A DNA stretch of 64,000 bases from Bacteriovorax sp. BSW11_IV (GCF_000447755.1 NZ_AUNE01000010.1:1-64000), one strand, 5' to 3'. Counted from the stretch's first letter, positions 1 to 8,650 are shown. The notes: a model not told the origin generated them from the letters alone. A program made the numbers and translations.

Positions 1-606
1 GTGCTCAATTGGCAGAACTGATGATGAATGAATTCTCTTTCCCATTTCACATGAATCTAATGACTCGTATGAAGATTTAAAACAATCCTTGAAGTATTCT
101 TTGCGCGAATTTTCATCAAAAATGAGCTTTCCGAGATCAGGGGCCACTTTCTTAACGAAGATATTATTGTCTGTTAACTGAAGATCAATCATTTCTAAAT
201 CATAGAGTTCATAAGCAATGGCATCTACAATATCTTTATTTCCTTCGTAGTAACTAAGATCATTCAAAGCGCTGTAGTCACTCGTAATAGATGAGAGAAG
301 TGCCAAGTGTTTGGCCGAAACATTAATATGATTTCCAATTTCAATAAGCTTTAAATCCGCAACTCCACGGCGCTTCTTATCTTCTTGCTCACTCAGGTGC
401 TGACGTAATTCGTCGCTAAAAGATAATTTGTCGGCAAGAATTTGTAATGTCTTCTCAGAGACGGCAGATTCCTTATTTAAGATGTCACATAAGCGACCAC
501 TACTAAGATCTAGATCACGTGCAAAAGAGCGCAGAGAATAGGCCTTGTTGCGCCCATATCGTGCTTCGTATTCAGATCGTAATGTTGTGGCCAGTGTTGT
601 TTGCAT
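1..606 (-). CDS. TIGR02147-type regulator, 3' end cut off by window
   Basis: Open frame of 202 codons read from an ATG at 606 down to the window edge with no stop, so the C-terminus is missing. Residues about 20-60 (SLRSFARDLDLSSGRLCDIL, then a short K/E stretch) resemble the N-terminal helix-turn-helix of the TIGR02147 family, common in Fibrobacteres and Bdellovibrionota; the following part has the family's helical DUF4423-like character. Probable role: cytoplasmic DNA-binding regulator, target unknown. It lies 32 bases after a histidine kinase gene on the same strand, so it is probably the last gene of that transcription unit. The family call is from motif resemblance only. Confidence 0.7.
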   Translation of the reverse strand, partial: MQTTLATTLRSEYEARYGRNKAYSLRSFARDLDLSSGRLCDILNKESAVSEKTLQILADKLSFSDELRQHLSEQEDKKRRGVADLKLIEIGNHINVSAKHLALLSSITSDYSALNDLSYYEGNKDIVDAIAYELYDLEMIDLQLTDNNIFVKKVAPDLGKLIFDENSRKEYFKDCFKSSYESLDSCEMGKRIHSSSVLPIEH

Positions 607-638
607 GGCCACATCTATATAATAAGTTGAGTTTGATT

Positions 639-1979
639 TCAAGCTGCTTCAAAAACCAGTGTAAAACTAGTACCTGTTGGGCCATTAAGAACATCAGTAT
701 TGGTTTTTATATCAAGATTAATTTTGAATTCGTCTACAAATAGCTTCATAATTGGCATCCCAAAACCTGTCCCGAGCTCACCAGAAGTCCCTAAGCGAGA
801 AGTCGAAACATCTAGCTTGAAGAGATTATGAAGGATTTCATCAGGAATTCCACTGCCATTATCAGTAATTTTAAGTGCTGTTTGACCATTTTCTTTATAC
901 ATCTCAACCGATATGACTCCAGCGCGTGGTGAGAACTTCAGGGCATTTGAGAGGATATTACAAATAATACTGCTCTTAAGGGAAGACTTCTCAGCAAGAA
1001 CCATTTTGTTGGCCGATTCATCCACAGTGAAATCAAATTTTACACCTTTTGTCCTGGCCATTTCATCGAACATTTTTATGGACTCACGAGTGGTTTCGTC
1101 TAAATCAACAGGAAATCTTTCAAGATTGAGCTTACCAAGTTCAAAGGCCTGCAAAGAGCGGATATTATCAATAATATGTTCCATCGTTGCGGCAGTAAGA
1201 TCAATTTTCGTAGAAATCTCTTTTAGATCATTACCCGATTCTGAAATATTTCCCTTTAAAAGTTTTCTTGTCAGGATTTTGATTACAAATAGGGGATTGG
1301 CCAAGTCATGTGAAAGAACCGAGACCAGTGATTTATTTCTCTCGTTTAAGAAGTAAAGTTTTTCACGCTGTTCATCGACAGTTTCAATGGCATTATTTTT
1401 TTGGCGCAAAAAGATGCGGATCACGATGTAATAAAAAGCAAATGACGTAAAAACAGTGACAGAATTGAAAACGAGAACATCTGTGTCAGTGAAATTATCA
1501 GGTTTAATCTCGATAAACTTTGGTAAAAGATAGCCTATTCCCATAGTAAAACCGGTAATAGCACAAACTATAAGCCCGCGTTTTTCTCCCAAGAGCATTA
1601 CGGCAAAGATCGCCACGAGAGGCATATATACGAAATTAGTAAAGAACGTAATAGGAGCGTGGGCCTGTAGATAGGAGAGTAACTGGCCCATGGTCATAAC
1701 AAATATAGTTGCCGTAGTTAGGTAGTTTCCAGTTTTCTTATAAAATATAAGAGCAAAACTATTCACGAAGACACAGCAGAAAATGAACACGGCCGTTTTG
1801 TGATTGTTGGCATTAATGTTCATAAGGCCAAAAAAACCCAAAGTAATAATTGTAACGATGAGAGTTCCGACCAAGATGCGATAGTTTGAGCGCTCAATGA
1901 TATTTGAAGAAGTCTCAGACTTTTCATTAATAAAGTATGAAACAAGTTTCCAAAAAAAGATTTTCTGTTGGTCTATCAT
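639..1979 (-). CDS. membrane sensor histidine kinase
   Basis: 446 residues. Residues about 33-190 hold six hydrophobic segments, an integral-membrane sensor with no large periplasmic loop. A short linker leads to a HisKA helix with H-box SVLSHDLANPL (phospho-accepting His at residue 224), then a HATPase_c domain with N-box (SNALKF near 346), G1 box DNGSGIPDE and a GTGFGMP glycine lid. All catalytic boxes are present, so it should autophosphorylate. Its start codon overlaps the stop of the upstream kinase gene (ATGA), so the two are translationally coupled. No response regulator follows, so the partner is encoded elsewhere. The signal sensed is unknown. Confidence 0.9.
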   Translation of the reverse strand: MIDQQKIFFWKLVSYFINEKSETSSNIIERSNYRILVGTLIVTIITLGFFGLMNINANNHKTAVFIFCCVFVNSFALIFYKKTGNYLTTATIFVMTMGQLLSYLQAHAPITFFTNFVYMPLVAIFAVMLLGEKRGLIVCAITGFTMGIGYLLPKFIEIKPDNFTDTDVLVFNSVTVFTSFAFYYIVIRIFLRQKNNAIETVDEQREKLYFLNERNKSLVSVLSHDLANPLFVIKILTRKLLKGNISESGNDLKEISTKIDLTAATMEHIIDNIRSLQAFELGKLNLERFPVDLDETTRESIKMFDEMARTKGVKFDFTVDESANKMVLAEKSSLKSSIICNILSNALKFSPRAGVISVEMYKENGQTALKITDNGSGIPDEILHNLFKLDVSTSRLGTSGELGTGFGMPIMKLFVDEFKINLDIKTNTDVLNGPTGTSFTLVFEAA

Positions 1980-3292
1980 AAATTTATGCTTTCAGCTTTT
2001 TTAAAATTTAATATAAAAATTGAACCCTGTCCGTTATTTGATTCTGATGTAAAACTCTCCACATCAATTTTGCCTTTGAGAAGTTCAACGGAATTCTTCA
2101 CTATTGGCATACCAAATCCTGTTCCGTGTTCACCGCCAGTTCCTTCACGATTTGTTTTGGCGAAGGGATCAAAAAGATTGTTCAAAATATAAGAGGGGAT
2201 TCCAATACCGTGATCCCTTACCTTCAAACAAATATCTTTTGCATTGATCTCCACAACAACTTCAACATTGCCACCTTGTTCTGAATATTTCACAGCATTT
2301 GATAATAAGTTGGCAATAATTTGGTTCTCAACAATACTTTCTATCCCCATTATCCATGCATCGCTGGGAATGTCCTTAATTAATTTAACCTTTTTAATAT
2401 CAATTAATGATTGTAAGTTAACTTCTGCATTTTCCACACAGTTTTTAAGGTTAACTGGTACAAAATTAAGCTCTTTTTTGCCTGATTCATAGGCCTCAAT
2501 ATCACGTATGGACTCGATACTGGCCGTTATTGATTTTACACATTTTTCGATAGTATCTGATTTTTTCTGAAGCTTTTCTGGAAGTTCTGCTCTTTTAAAG
2601 GAAAAAGCGGCTGAACTGATAACTGTTAGGGGATTGGTGATATCATGGGCAATAATTCTTAGAAGATTTTGCTTTGATAAGGCCCTCTTACCCATTTCTT
2701 CCGTAGATCTTTTGGCCAATTCCAACAGAAATAACGTAAAACAGCTATTTAATAAAATCATGCCAAAAACCACTTGAAATTGAGCGATTATCCGACCATT
2801 TTGATTGAAATAATTGGGCAAAGGCCCCATCAGAATATCACCGACAAAAACGGTTATTATGGATATTGTTGCAAATAAGGCCCAAATAATTGTGTGTCTT
2901 TTACTGGTCAAAATTCCCGCGATTAAGGGCAAAATTCCAACCCACATTATTGTCGATGTAAAAAATCCACCCGTAAGCCATGAAAAATGAACTTGAAAAA
3001 GGCCACCGGGAATTAACATCGTATAGACACCGGCCGTGAGTGATTTTGTATAACGGTACATAAATGGCGCTAATAAATGGATAAATGCATAGGCAAAACC
3101 CGTATATCTAATCGTATGATGATCGATGAAATTATAGGCCAAAAATCCATAGGCCCACATTAGGATTCCTGTGAGAAAGGCCACGGCCAAAAACAGATGA
3201 ACCTTTAACGAACGAACATGAGAATAATGGTCGTCGACATTAACGATGAACCGAAAGAATCGTAGATAAAGGTTTTTAAGCAATAACATCAT
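1976..3292 (-). CDS. membrane sensor histidine kinase, paralogue of its neighbour
   Basis: 438 residues with the same architecture as the downstream kinase: hydrophobic segments from about 32 to 190, H-box RIIAHDITNPL (His at 216), N-box NLLSNAVKYS, G1 box DHGIGIPSY and lid GTGFGMPIV. Shared layout and near-identical lid wording point to tandem duplication. It is first in a three-gene minus-strand unit (kinase, kinase, TIGR02147 regulator). No clear Shine-Dalgarno precedes the ATG at 3292; the second codon is also ATG and could serve. The upstream region carries a strong palindrome at 3382-3411. Confidence 0.88.
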   Translation of the reverse strand: MMLLLKNLYLRFFRFIVNVDDHYSHVRSLKVHLFLAVAFLTGILMWAYGFLAYNFIDHHTIRYTGFAYAFIHLLAPFMYRYTKSLTAGVYTMLIPGGLFQVHFSWLTGGFFTSTIMWVGILPLIAGILTSKRHTIIWALFATISIITVFVGDILMGPLPNYFNQNGRIIAQFQVVFGMILLNSCFTLFLLELAKRSTEEMGKRALSKQNLLRIIAHDITNPLTVISSAAFSFKRAELPEKLQKKSDTIEKCVKSITASIESIRDIEAYESGKKELNFVPVNLKNCVENAEVNLQSLIDIKKVKLIKDIPSDAWIMGIESIVENQIIANLLSNAVKYSEQGGNVEVVVEINAKDICLKVRDHGIGIPSYILNNLFDPFAKTNREGTGGEHGTGFGMPIVKNSVELLKGKIDVESFTSESNNGQGSIFILNFKKAESINL

Positions 3293-3381
3293 AAATCAAT
3301 AGTAATTGTTGTCGGCAGAATTGACCACTTATTAAAAGTTCAATATTTTCATGATACTATAGATTATGGGATATACCAATT

Positions 3382-3411
3382 TACCCCACATAATTAACAT
3401 TATATGGGGTA
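3382..3411. promoter_or_regulatory. 13-base inverted repeat between divergent genes (operator candidate)
   Basis: Arms TACCCCACATAAT (3382-3394) and ATTATATGGGGTA (3399-3411) pair over 13 positions with one mismatch around a TAAC spacer. No T-run follows on either strand and no gene ends here, so a terminator is unlikely. It sits 90 bases upstream of the kinase operon and about 125 bases upstream of the divergent secreted-protein gene, where an operator or 5'-leader structure would be expected. The regulator is unknown. Confidence 0.5.
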
Positions 3412-3537
3412 GTAAAATTTGCCCTTAGGGACGCCCTTTTAGCGTTTGGCCTCTAAAAAAACCTATAAGTTTTTCAAAAACACACCAAAAAATCATGGCC
3501 CCATTAAGATCACCCACCACAAACTTTGGATGGGCCC

Positions 3538-4239
3538 ATGAAATTTTTCAATTTAAAGAAACATCTGGTTAGAAAAATCATCGTATCTATGCTGTTAAAT
3601 GTGAACGCTATAAGCGTTCATGCCTACACTGATAATATTATCTATGAAATGAAAGTCCAGCTTACACAGATGATTGCTTCATTAATTGAACTTCATGCTA
3701 CGGCAGATGAAGATGAGTTTGATGGAAACAAGGCCTGTGTTCAGGTTGAAAATTTTCAAAAAAGATCTGAAATAGTTCTTTCGGAGAGTGTTTATATAAG
3801 ACACCTTCCCTATAATCTCGATATCGATGAATCTGTTCGTAAAAATCTCATTACATTGAGTGAGCTTTGTGCAAGTGATTTGGTCAATCGCGAAGTGGTT
3901 CAAAGACTTTCGTCTATTGCGCGCGAAACAGGCAATAGACTTGGTCAAACAACACTAAGATTCCTGGAAAATCAGGCCATCTTTGAAAAAGAGGCTACAA
4001 GAGAAATATATAAAAGCTCACAAAAAACGCTTCAATATGCAAGAACATACACAGGCCTTGATAAATTAAAGCTTGATTTCATCCAATATGGCTGTGATTA
4101 CAATGTAGCACTCTCCTATTTTACAGACGGACTCTCTGTTGAATTAAACAATAATTCAAAAAGAGAGATCATCGGTAAAATTAGTCATGATGAGGCAAAA
4201 GTTGTATTTGATGAAATTAAAGCGACTCATTGTCATTAA
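3538..4239 (+). CDS. exported protein of unknown function
   Basis: 233 residues from the ATG at 3538; a TTG four codons upstream at 3526 is also in frame, but the ATG puts the basic signal peptide directly at the N-terminus. Signal peptide: lysine/arginine-rich start, hydrophobic core IIVSMLLNVNAI, likely cleavage after SVHA, so the mature protein is periplasmic or secreted. The rest is mostly helical, with scattered cysteines (CVQV, LCAS, YGCD, THCH). I recognise no domain. Its 3' end overlaps the convergent DTW gene by 23 bases. Confidence 0.75.
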   Translation: MKFFNLKKHLVRKIIVSMLLNVNAISVHAYTDNIIYEMKVQLTQMIASLIELHATADEDEFDGNKACVQVENFQKRSEIVLSESVYIRHLPYNLDIDESVRKNLITLSELCASDLVNREVVQRLSSIARETGNRLGQTTLRFLENQAIFEKEATREIYKSSQKTLQYARTYTGLDKLKLDFIQYGCDYNVALSYFTDGLSVELNNNSKREIIGKISHDEAKVVFDEIKATHCH

Positions 4240-4846
4240 TTTTTGTACCATAGCGGGCGCTTAAAAAGCGCTCGACCATAATTCTAAAAATTCTTTCCAT
4301 GTGTTCCTGTACTGGTTTTTTATCTATTACACCTAAAGCGCGAGCGATGGCCTCATAAGTACAAACAGCTTCAAGATAGGGAGATTTTCTCATCTTATAT
4401 TCAGATGGGCCCATAAAAGGGATTTTCACTGAGGGCATATTCTGAAGAACAGCTTCTCTTTGTTTAAATTTTCTCGCTTGGCGCCAGCTTCCATCTGGCA
4501 CAACGATGGCCACTGGTTTATCAAAACTTTCAATATACTCAGAAGAAAGCTCAATTGCTTCTTCATCAGGATATAAAAAGAGATATTGGTATGAATCATC
4601 AAAAAGACCTTCGAGCTCTAATTCGTGATCCTTTAATCCCCTAATATGTATTTTACAATCCGATAACGTATGAACGGCCAGTGTTGCGGTATTGCTTGGC
4701 AGCTTTCTTTCGCGGGCATGCATGATGATATGAACAGGCACTTTGTTTTCAATTGTCGAAATTTCATGACAAAAACAAATGCTCTTATTTACCTTACATT
4801 TTGGACAGCGATCGACACTTGTTTGGCGCCTAGTTCTTTTGGTCAT
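4217..4846 (-). CDS. tapT: DTW-domain tRNA-uridine aminocarboxypropyltransferase (TapT/YfiP-like)
   Basis: DTW-domain enzymes transfer the 3-amino-3-carboxypropyl group of S-adenosylmethionine to a tRNA uridine (acp3U47 in E. coli TapT). Visible here: an N-terminal zinc-binding-like CPKCKVNKSICFC, the family motif PDGSW (usually DGTW) followed by RQARK, and a downstream RKSPYLEAVCTYEA segment matching the conserved R-K/S-E-A region. The start at 4846 (MTKRTRR) is preferred over an ATG at 4885 because a purine-rich AAGAAAG lies before it, while the upstream ATG has none. About 209 residues, normal for the family. Cytoplasmic. Confidence 0.85.
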   Translation of the reverse strand: MTKRTRRQTSVDRCPKCKVNKSICFCHEISTIENKVPVHIIMHARERKLPSNTATLAVHTLSDCKIHIRGLKDHELELEGLFDDSYQYLFLYPDEEAIELSSEYIESFDKPVAIVVPDGSWRQARKFKQREAVLQNMPSVKIPFMGPSEYKMRKSPYLEAVCTYEAIARALGVIDKKPVQEHMERIFRIMVERFLSARYGTKINDNESL

Positions 4847-4926
4847 ATTTTCTTTCTTTGCCACTTTTATTTTTTCCGTTATCATATTTTGTTAAGACAA
4901 CACTTTATAATGAAAAAGGATCCATT

Positions 4927-5310
4927 ATGGAAGCATTACAAAAGCATGGAATTAACATAGGGCTTTTCTTTCTTAGAGTTTCAGCATCTTTATCAATGAT
5001 TTTGGCCCATGGCTGGCCGAAACTTGCCAATTACTCTGTTTTGGCCCCAAAATTTGGCGATCCATTAGGTATTGGTGCTAGCGCCAGTTTGGTTTTAGCT
5101 ATTTTTGGTGAAGTTGTGTGCCCTATTTTTATCATCCTTGGTATCAAAACACGTTTTGCCGCTATTCCTGCTGCAGTAACAATGGCCGTTGCTGGGATTC
5201 TTGTTCACGGAGCCGATCCATGGCAAAGAAAAGAACTCGCATTCATGTATCTCTTCATTTTTGTTTCTCTCATCTTCACTGGTGGCGGAAAATTATCTAT
5301 TAAAGAATAA
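4927..5310 (+). CDS. DoxX family membrane protein
   Basis: 127 residues, four hydrophobic segments, with DoxX family features: LFFLRVSASLSMILAHGWPK in helix 1, an FGEVVCPIFIILG segment, and a short C-terminal GGGKLSI. Inner-membrane protein; DoxX-like proteins are linked to redox and thiol homeostasis, but the function is unproven for most. Start chosen at 4927 because AAAAAGGA ends six bases before it; an in-frame ATG at 4858 would add 23 residues without a ribosome site and overlap the divergent tapT promoter. Single-gene unit ending in a strong terminator. Confidence 0.85.
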   Translation: MEALQKHGINIGLFFLRVSASLSMILAHGWPKLANYSVLAPKFGDPLGIGASASLVLAIFGEVVCPIFIILGIKTRFAAIPAAVTMAVAGILVHGADPWQRKELAFMYLFIFVSLIFTGGGKLSIKE

Positions 5311-5314
5311 AACG

Positions 5315-5337
5315 AGGGCCTTTGGGGCCCTTTTTTT
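5315..5337 (+). terminator. rho-independent terminator after doxX
   Basis: AGGGCC and GGCCCT arms around a TTTGG loop, followed directly by a run of T. Starts 5 bases after the DoxX stop codon. Confidence 0.85.
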
Positions 5338-5384
5338 ATAATTACACTAAAACAACGCACTGCAAGTTTCATATTTACACACTA

Positions 5385-5409
5385 GTTCACATTTATTGTG
5401 AACGTGAAC
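5385..5409. promoter_or_regulatory. GTTCACA-N5-TGTGAAC palindrome with extra half-site
   Basis: Perfect 7-base inverted repeat (5385-5391 and 5397-5403), followed immediately by a further GTGAAC (5404-5409). It lies 64-88 bases before the start codon of the 425-residue secreted protein, a typical operator position. The regulator is unknown; the half-site is compatible with many helix-turn-helix families. Confidence 0.45.
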
Positions 5410-5472
5410 ATATTTCATTGACGATTCCCGCCTGAAACGAGAGTTTTCCTGTAATCACAAGGAGAACACCAT

Positions 5473-6750
5473 ATGAAGAAATTTCTAAGCGCACTATTAT
5501 TTGTAGGCCTTAGTTCTCACGCGGCCGTTTGGCAGTCCACAAATGAATGGGACATGCAATGGGAACAAAAATATGCTGATTGGATGAAATCAGACAACGT
5601 TTACGCCACCATGTTTGTTAATAAAAACTCGGCCTATAATGGTGGAAGTTTTGACTGTGCCGATGCGGCCTATGCTTTAAGAGCAATCTTTTCTTTTGAA
5701 AACTCACTTCCATTTGCCATCAAAAACCCAACAGGCTCAAATGGTAAATTCAGTCTGTTCACAAATAGCATTAATAAATTTGATTATGTCCAAGCGGGAC
5801 CAAAAAGAGTTATCGCTTTTTTAAATTATATTGCTGATATGGTCGGTTCAGAAAACCTTACTCGTCATGATACTTATCCTATTGCCCTTGATTCAATTAA
5901 GGCCGGAAACGTTTTCTCATATAAAATTAAGGCACGTTTCGGTAAGTGGATTCGTCACGTTTACAATATCAAAAACGTAAATGACACGGGAACATTTGAT
6001 CTTATCTATTCAACTCAGGCCATTAGAAAAGCTGGCGTTCCTTTGAATTACAGAAAGGAAAAACCAATCGTTGAAAAGCCTCATGATGTATGGGGATTTA
6101 AGGCATTCATTTGGCCAAATCTTCACGGAGTAAGCTACTCTCAATACCCGAGTGAAATGCGCTATTCTACTGAACAATTTGAACTTGCGAGTAAAATGGA
6201 TACGGGCAGCTTTTTCAAGCTTGTTAAAAATAAGCTCAAAATTGTTGATGAAACTGATGAAGCTGTTTTAATTAAAGCATTCAATAACGTGTGCTCTGAA
6301 TCGCAAGCTCGTATTCAATATGTTAATGAAGCTGCTGATCGTCTGGCGCAAACAGGTGGCAAGTGTATGGACTATGCTGACTATGATGCCTATTCAACAC
6401 CAGCGAGAGATAAGGCCCTTAAAGACGCTTTTGAAACCCTTTGGATTTCATTCAAAGAAATCGTTGAAAAAGGAACTGTGTCTCCAAATAGCAACGCCTA
6501 TAAGCTTGCAAATGCTGTTTTCTGGCACCGAAGTACGAATCAACCTCACTTATACGAACCAAATAGTGCGGAAAAAGATCTTCTTTTTGAAACATGTCCG
6601 ATCAACTATAAAGCAAATAAGTCGATCGATCTTGCAGAGCTCTTTATTAGAATTAGAACTCATGCTCTATCGTCACATCCGAATGATATTCTAGAAAATC
6701 GTTGGGGTGAAAATATTGGAAGACGTACAAAATGTAAGGCCTGGTATTAA
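5473..6750 (+). CDS. exported protein, possible papain-fold/transglutaminase-like
   Basis: 425 residues after a strong site (AAGGAGAACACCAT). Signal peptide MKKFLSALLFVGLSSHA, cleavage likely after SHA. Near residues 55-75, GGSFDCADAAYALRAIF places a cysteine at a helix start, as in papain-like and transglutaminase-like folds, and a histidine follows in GKWIRHVYNIK. This suggests, but does not prove, a Cys-His hydrolase fold. The C-terminal half is helical with further cysteines (NNVCSES, GGKCMDY, FETCPIN, RRTKCKAWY) that could form disulphides. No named family recognised. Monocistronic; the convergent neighbour ends 13 bases away. Confidence 0.8.
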   Translation: MKKFLSALLFVGLSSHAAVWQSTNEWDMQWEQKYADWMKSDNVYATMFVNKNSAYNGGSFDCADAAYALRAIFSFENSLPFAIKNPTGSNGKFSLFTNSINKFDYVQAGPKRVIAFLNYIADMVGSENLTRHDTYPIALDSIKAGNVFSYKIKARFGKWIRHVYNIKNVNDTGTFDLIYSTQAIRKAGVPLNYRKEKPIVEKPHDVWGFKAFIWPNLHGVSYSQYPSEMRYSTEQFELASKMDTGSFFKLVKNKLKIVDETDEAVLIKAFNNVCSESQARIQYVNEAADRLAQTGGKCMDYADYDAYSTPARDKALKDAFETLWISFKEIVEKGTVSPNSNAYKLANAVFWHRSTNQPHLYEPNSAEKDLLFETCPINYKANKSIDLAELFIRIRTHALSSHPNDILENRWGENIGRRTKCKAWY

Positions 6751-6762
6751 TCAGGCCCTAAT

Positions 6763-8532
6763 TTATTGATTATTTTCTTCTTCTTTTTGTCTGAGTTCTT
6801 CTTCAACAGTGTAGTCGTTAACTAGACTGTTGATTTCTTCGACTTGAATAATCTTATTGGCCGTATTTTCAGAGGGATTATGTTGAACCTTAATCCCAGC
6901 GGCCTCAAGTTTTTCTTCTGCTTCTTCGGCATTAACAACGATGTTGTTATTGTTAAATGTATTAATAATCTCTCTCGCCTTTTCTGTTCCTTCTTCTGAG
7001 AAGGCCGAGTTGCTAAGCTCCTTAGAGATTGAATAAGTGTTGTTTTGCTTATCATTGGCCACATCGCGACCACCGTTTTGTCCGCTTGATTGAACATCTA
7101 GATAACCGGCCACAACGTTTGAGTAGTGAATTAGTTGGGCGTAGTTTTCAGTTTTTTGTGACAATTCATGTCCTATAGTCGTAAGGCGATTTAGCTTCTC
7201 TTGTTCTGCTTGCTCAGGACTAAGGTTAGTATTTTGATTGGTCGCGGCCGCCAACTTCTTTGACAAGGATTCGATCACTTGATTTTTTTGTAGTTCATAG
7301 CGACCAGTGATCTCAGCTTTAAGATTTTCAATATTTCCGGCCATCATTTCTTTAATTTTTTCGTCACTATAACCTTGGTCTTTAAGATACTTCTCAAGAT
7401 TACCATCATCTTTAAGATCTTCTTTTAGCTTTTCCGCAAGGGCCTTATTACGAAGCATCTGCTCCCCAATAAAGTCTTCATCTTGTTCTTCAAGAAACTG
7501 AGAACACTCCTCACCAAGATCTTTATTCTTAACACATTCTTCGATCTTTTCTTTATCTGCGACACTACCTTCATGGAACTTAGACTCAGCAACGAACTCT
7601 CCCGAAGTCACAGTAGTGAGATCATCTACTGTTTTTCCTTTTTCGTTACCAGAGAAATAACTTGGGTCATTTGTCTCAACCATATTCAGTTCGTCATAAC
7701 CTTTTTTAATCTTATCAATTGCAATGAGGTTTTGCTTTGCTGCCTTAATATAATTTACAACCTCACAGGCCCTCATCTTTGTGTAGCCATCTTTCATATT
7801 ATCGACACAAGTCTTTGTTGCAGGGTCTACAGTACAACTGCAATACGTCGGAGTTAACTTAATACACTCCATATAATTTTGCTTAGAACTACTTGAAAAA
7901 CTCGCGGCATCTTGCAAGTTCTTATCTCGAGCGGCCTTTCTTTTTGCGGAATCGCTATCAATAGAATATGAAATTGTTGTTTGAGGTTGACCATCTGGCC
8001 CAATAGTTGTTTTGGTATCATATTCAGCATCTAGACAGATTGATGAGAAGGCAGAAATTATATTTTTACCAACCTGAGTTTTAAAAAGGTCGTAAAAAAC
8101 TTCCTGGCCAGCGACTTTTTGTTGAATAAACTTTTTATCTCCAGAGACTTCTTGAAATAATACGGCCGAAAGTTTTTCATTCAGATACTTCTCTAAATTT
8201 TCAAAACCTTTTTTTTGTGAACCTTCTAGACCACCAGTACTTACTGATTCATAACGTGCATCAAGTTTTTTCCCATCTTTTGTTTGCTCTATAACTTGAA
8301 GAACTTGTTCTTTTTTACCATCATCCAAATTCTTCCAAAGACAATCACTCACATCTGAATTGCTACGCCCTGGTTGTTTACAGTTGGTATAAACTTCTTT
8401 TACTCCAGGTATTTCCATGGCCTTTGCAAGAGCGTCCATTGTTTTATTTTCAATGGCCTTTTGCTCCTCGGAAAAAGAATTTTGGAGAGTGGTTAACGAT
8501 ATAAATAAAATGAGCTTTTGAAGGTATTTCAT
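6763..8532 (-). CDS. exported coiled-coil-rich protein of unknown function
   Basis: 589 residues. N-terminal signal peptide (MKYLQKLILFISLTTLQNSFS). The mature part is very rich in E, K, Q and N, with long helical heptad-like stretches, especially residues 330-480. It has clustered cysteines near 200-260 (MECIKL, TYCSCTVD, KTCVDN, MRACEVV) and around 335-350, suggesting disulphides in the periplasm or outside the cell. No domain recognised. A FliA-like -10 box (GCCGATAA) ends seven bases before the ATG, so the transcript would be nearly leaderless; there is no Shine-Dalgarno. Confidence 0.8.
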   Translation of the reverse strand: MKYLQKLILFISLTTLQNSFSEEQKAIENKTMDALAKAMEIPGVKEVYTNCKQPGRSNSDVSDCLWKNLDDGKKEQVLQVIEQTKDGKKLDARYESVSTGGLEGSQKKGFENLEKYLNEKLSAVLFQEVSGDKKFIQQKVAGQEVFYDLFKTQVGKNIISAFSSICLDAEYDTKTTIGPDGQPQTTISYSIDSDSAKRKAARDKNLQDAASFSSSSKQNYMECIKLTPTYCSCTVDPATKTCVDNMKDGYTKMRACEVVNYIKAAKQNLIAIDKIKKGYDELNMVETNDPSYFSGNEKGKTVDDLTTVTSGEFVAESKFHEGSVADKEKIEECVKNKDLGEECSQFLEEQDEDFIGEQMLRNKALAEKLKEDLKDDGNLEKYLKDQGYSDEKIKEMMAGNIENLKAEITGRYELQKNQVIESLSKKLAAATNQNTNLSPEQAEQEKLNRLTTIGHELSQKTENYAQLIHYSNVVAGYLDVQSSGQNGGRDVANDKQNNTYSISKELSNSAFSEEGTEKAREIINTFNNNNIVVNAEEAEEKLEAAGIKVQHNPSENTANKIIQVEEINSLVNDYTVEEELRQKEEENNQ

Positions 8533-8539
8533 ACGTTAA

Positions 8540-8566
8540 TTATCGGCTATTTTCTCGAAAAATTAA
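8540..8566 (-). promoter_or_regulatory. FliA (sigma-28)-like promoter
   Basis: On the minus strand, TTAA (8566-8563), 15 bases, then GCCGATAA (8547-8540). The -10 box is identical to the FliA consensus; the -35 matches in part (TTAA, or TAAT at 14-base spacing, against TAAA). The start codon of the coiled-coil exported protein follows after seven bases. Confidence 0.55.
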
Positions 8567-8632
8567 AAAAATTCATATAATGGCCCTTATCACAATAATA
8601 GCGACAAAAATTATTGGCACTTTTACCCTCCC

Positions 8633-8650
8633 TGACCTTTCGGTCGGTCA
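8633..8650. promoter_or_regulatory. TGACC-N8-GGTCA operator-like palindrome before the acyl-CoA dehydrogenase
   Basis: Five-base inverted arms with a central CG pair, 80 bases upstream of the acyl-CoA dehydrogenase start and just upstream of a possible -10 (TATACA, 8664-8669). TetR-family repressors of fatty-acid degradation genes often bind palindromes of this size in this position. The assignment is inference. Confidence 0.4.

Noticed and set aside
4641-4960. TCCGATAACGTATG on the plus strand followed by a 96-codon frame, resembling the FliA-like near-leaderless pattern
   Set aside because: It lies inside the well-supported tapT gene on the other strand, has no -35 partner, and the encoded sequence has no recognisable features.
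7483-7857. 124-codon plus-strand frame within the coiled-coil exported protein gene
   Set aside because: Antisense shadow of a gene with signal peptide and promoter; no ribosome site.
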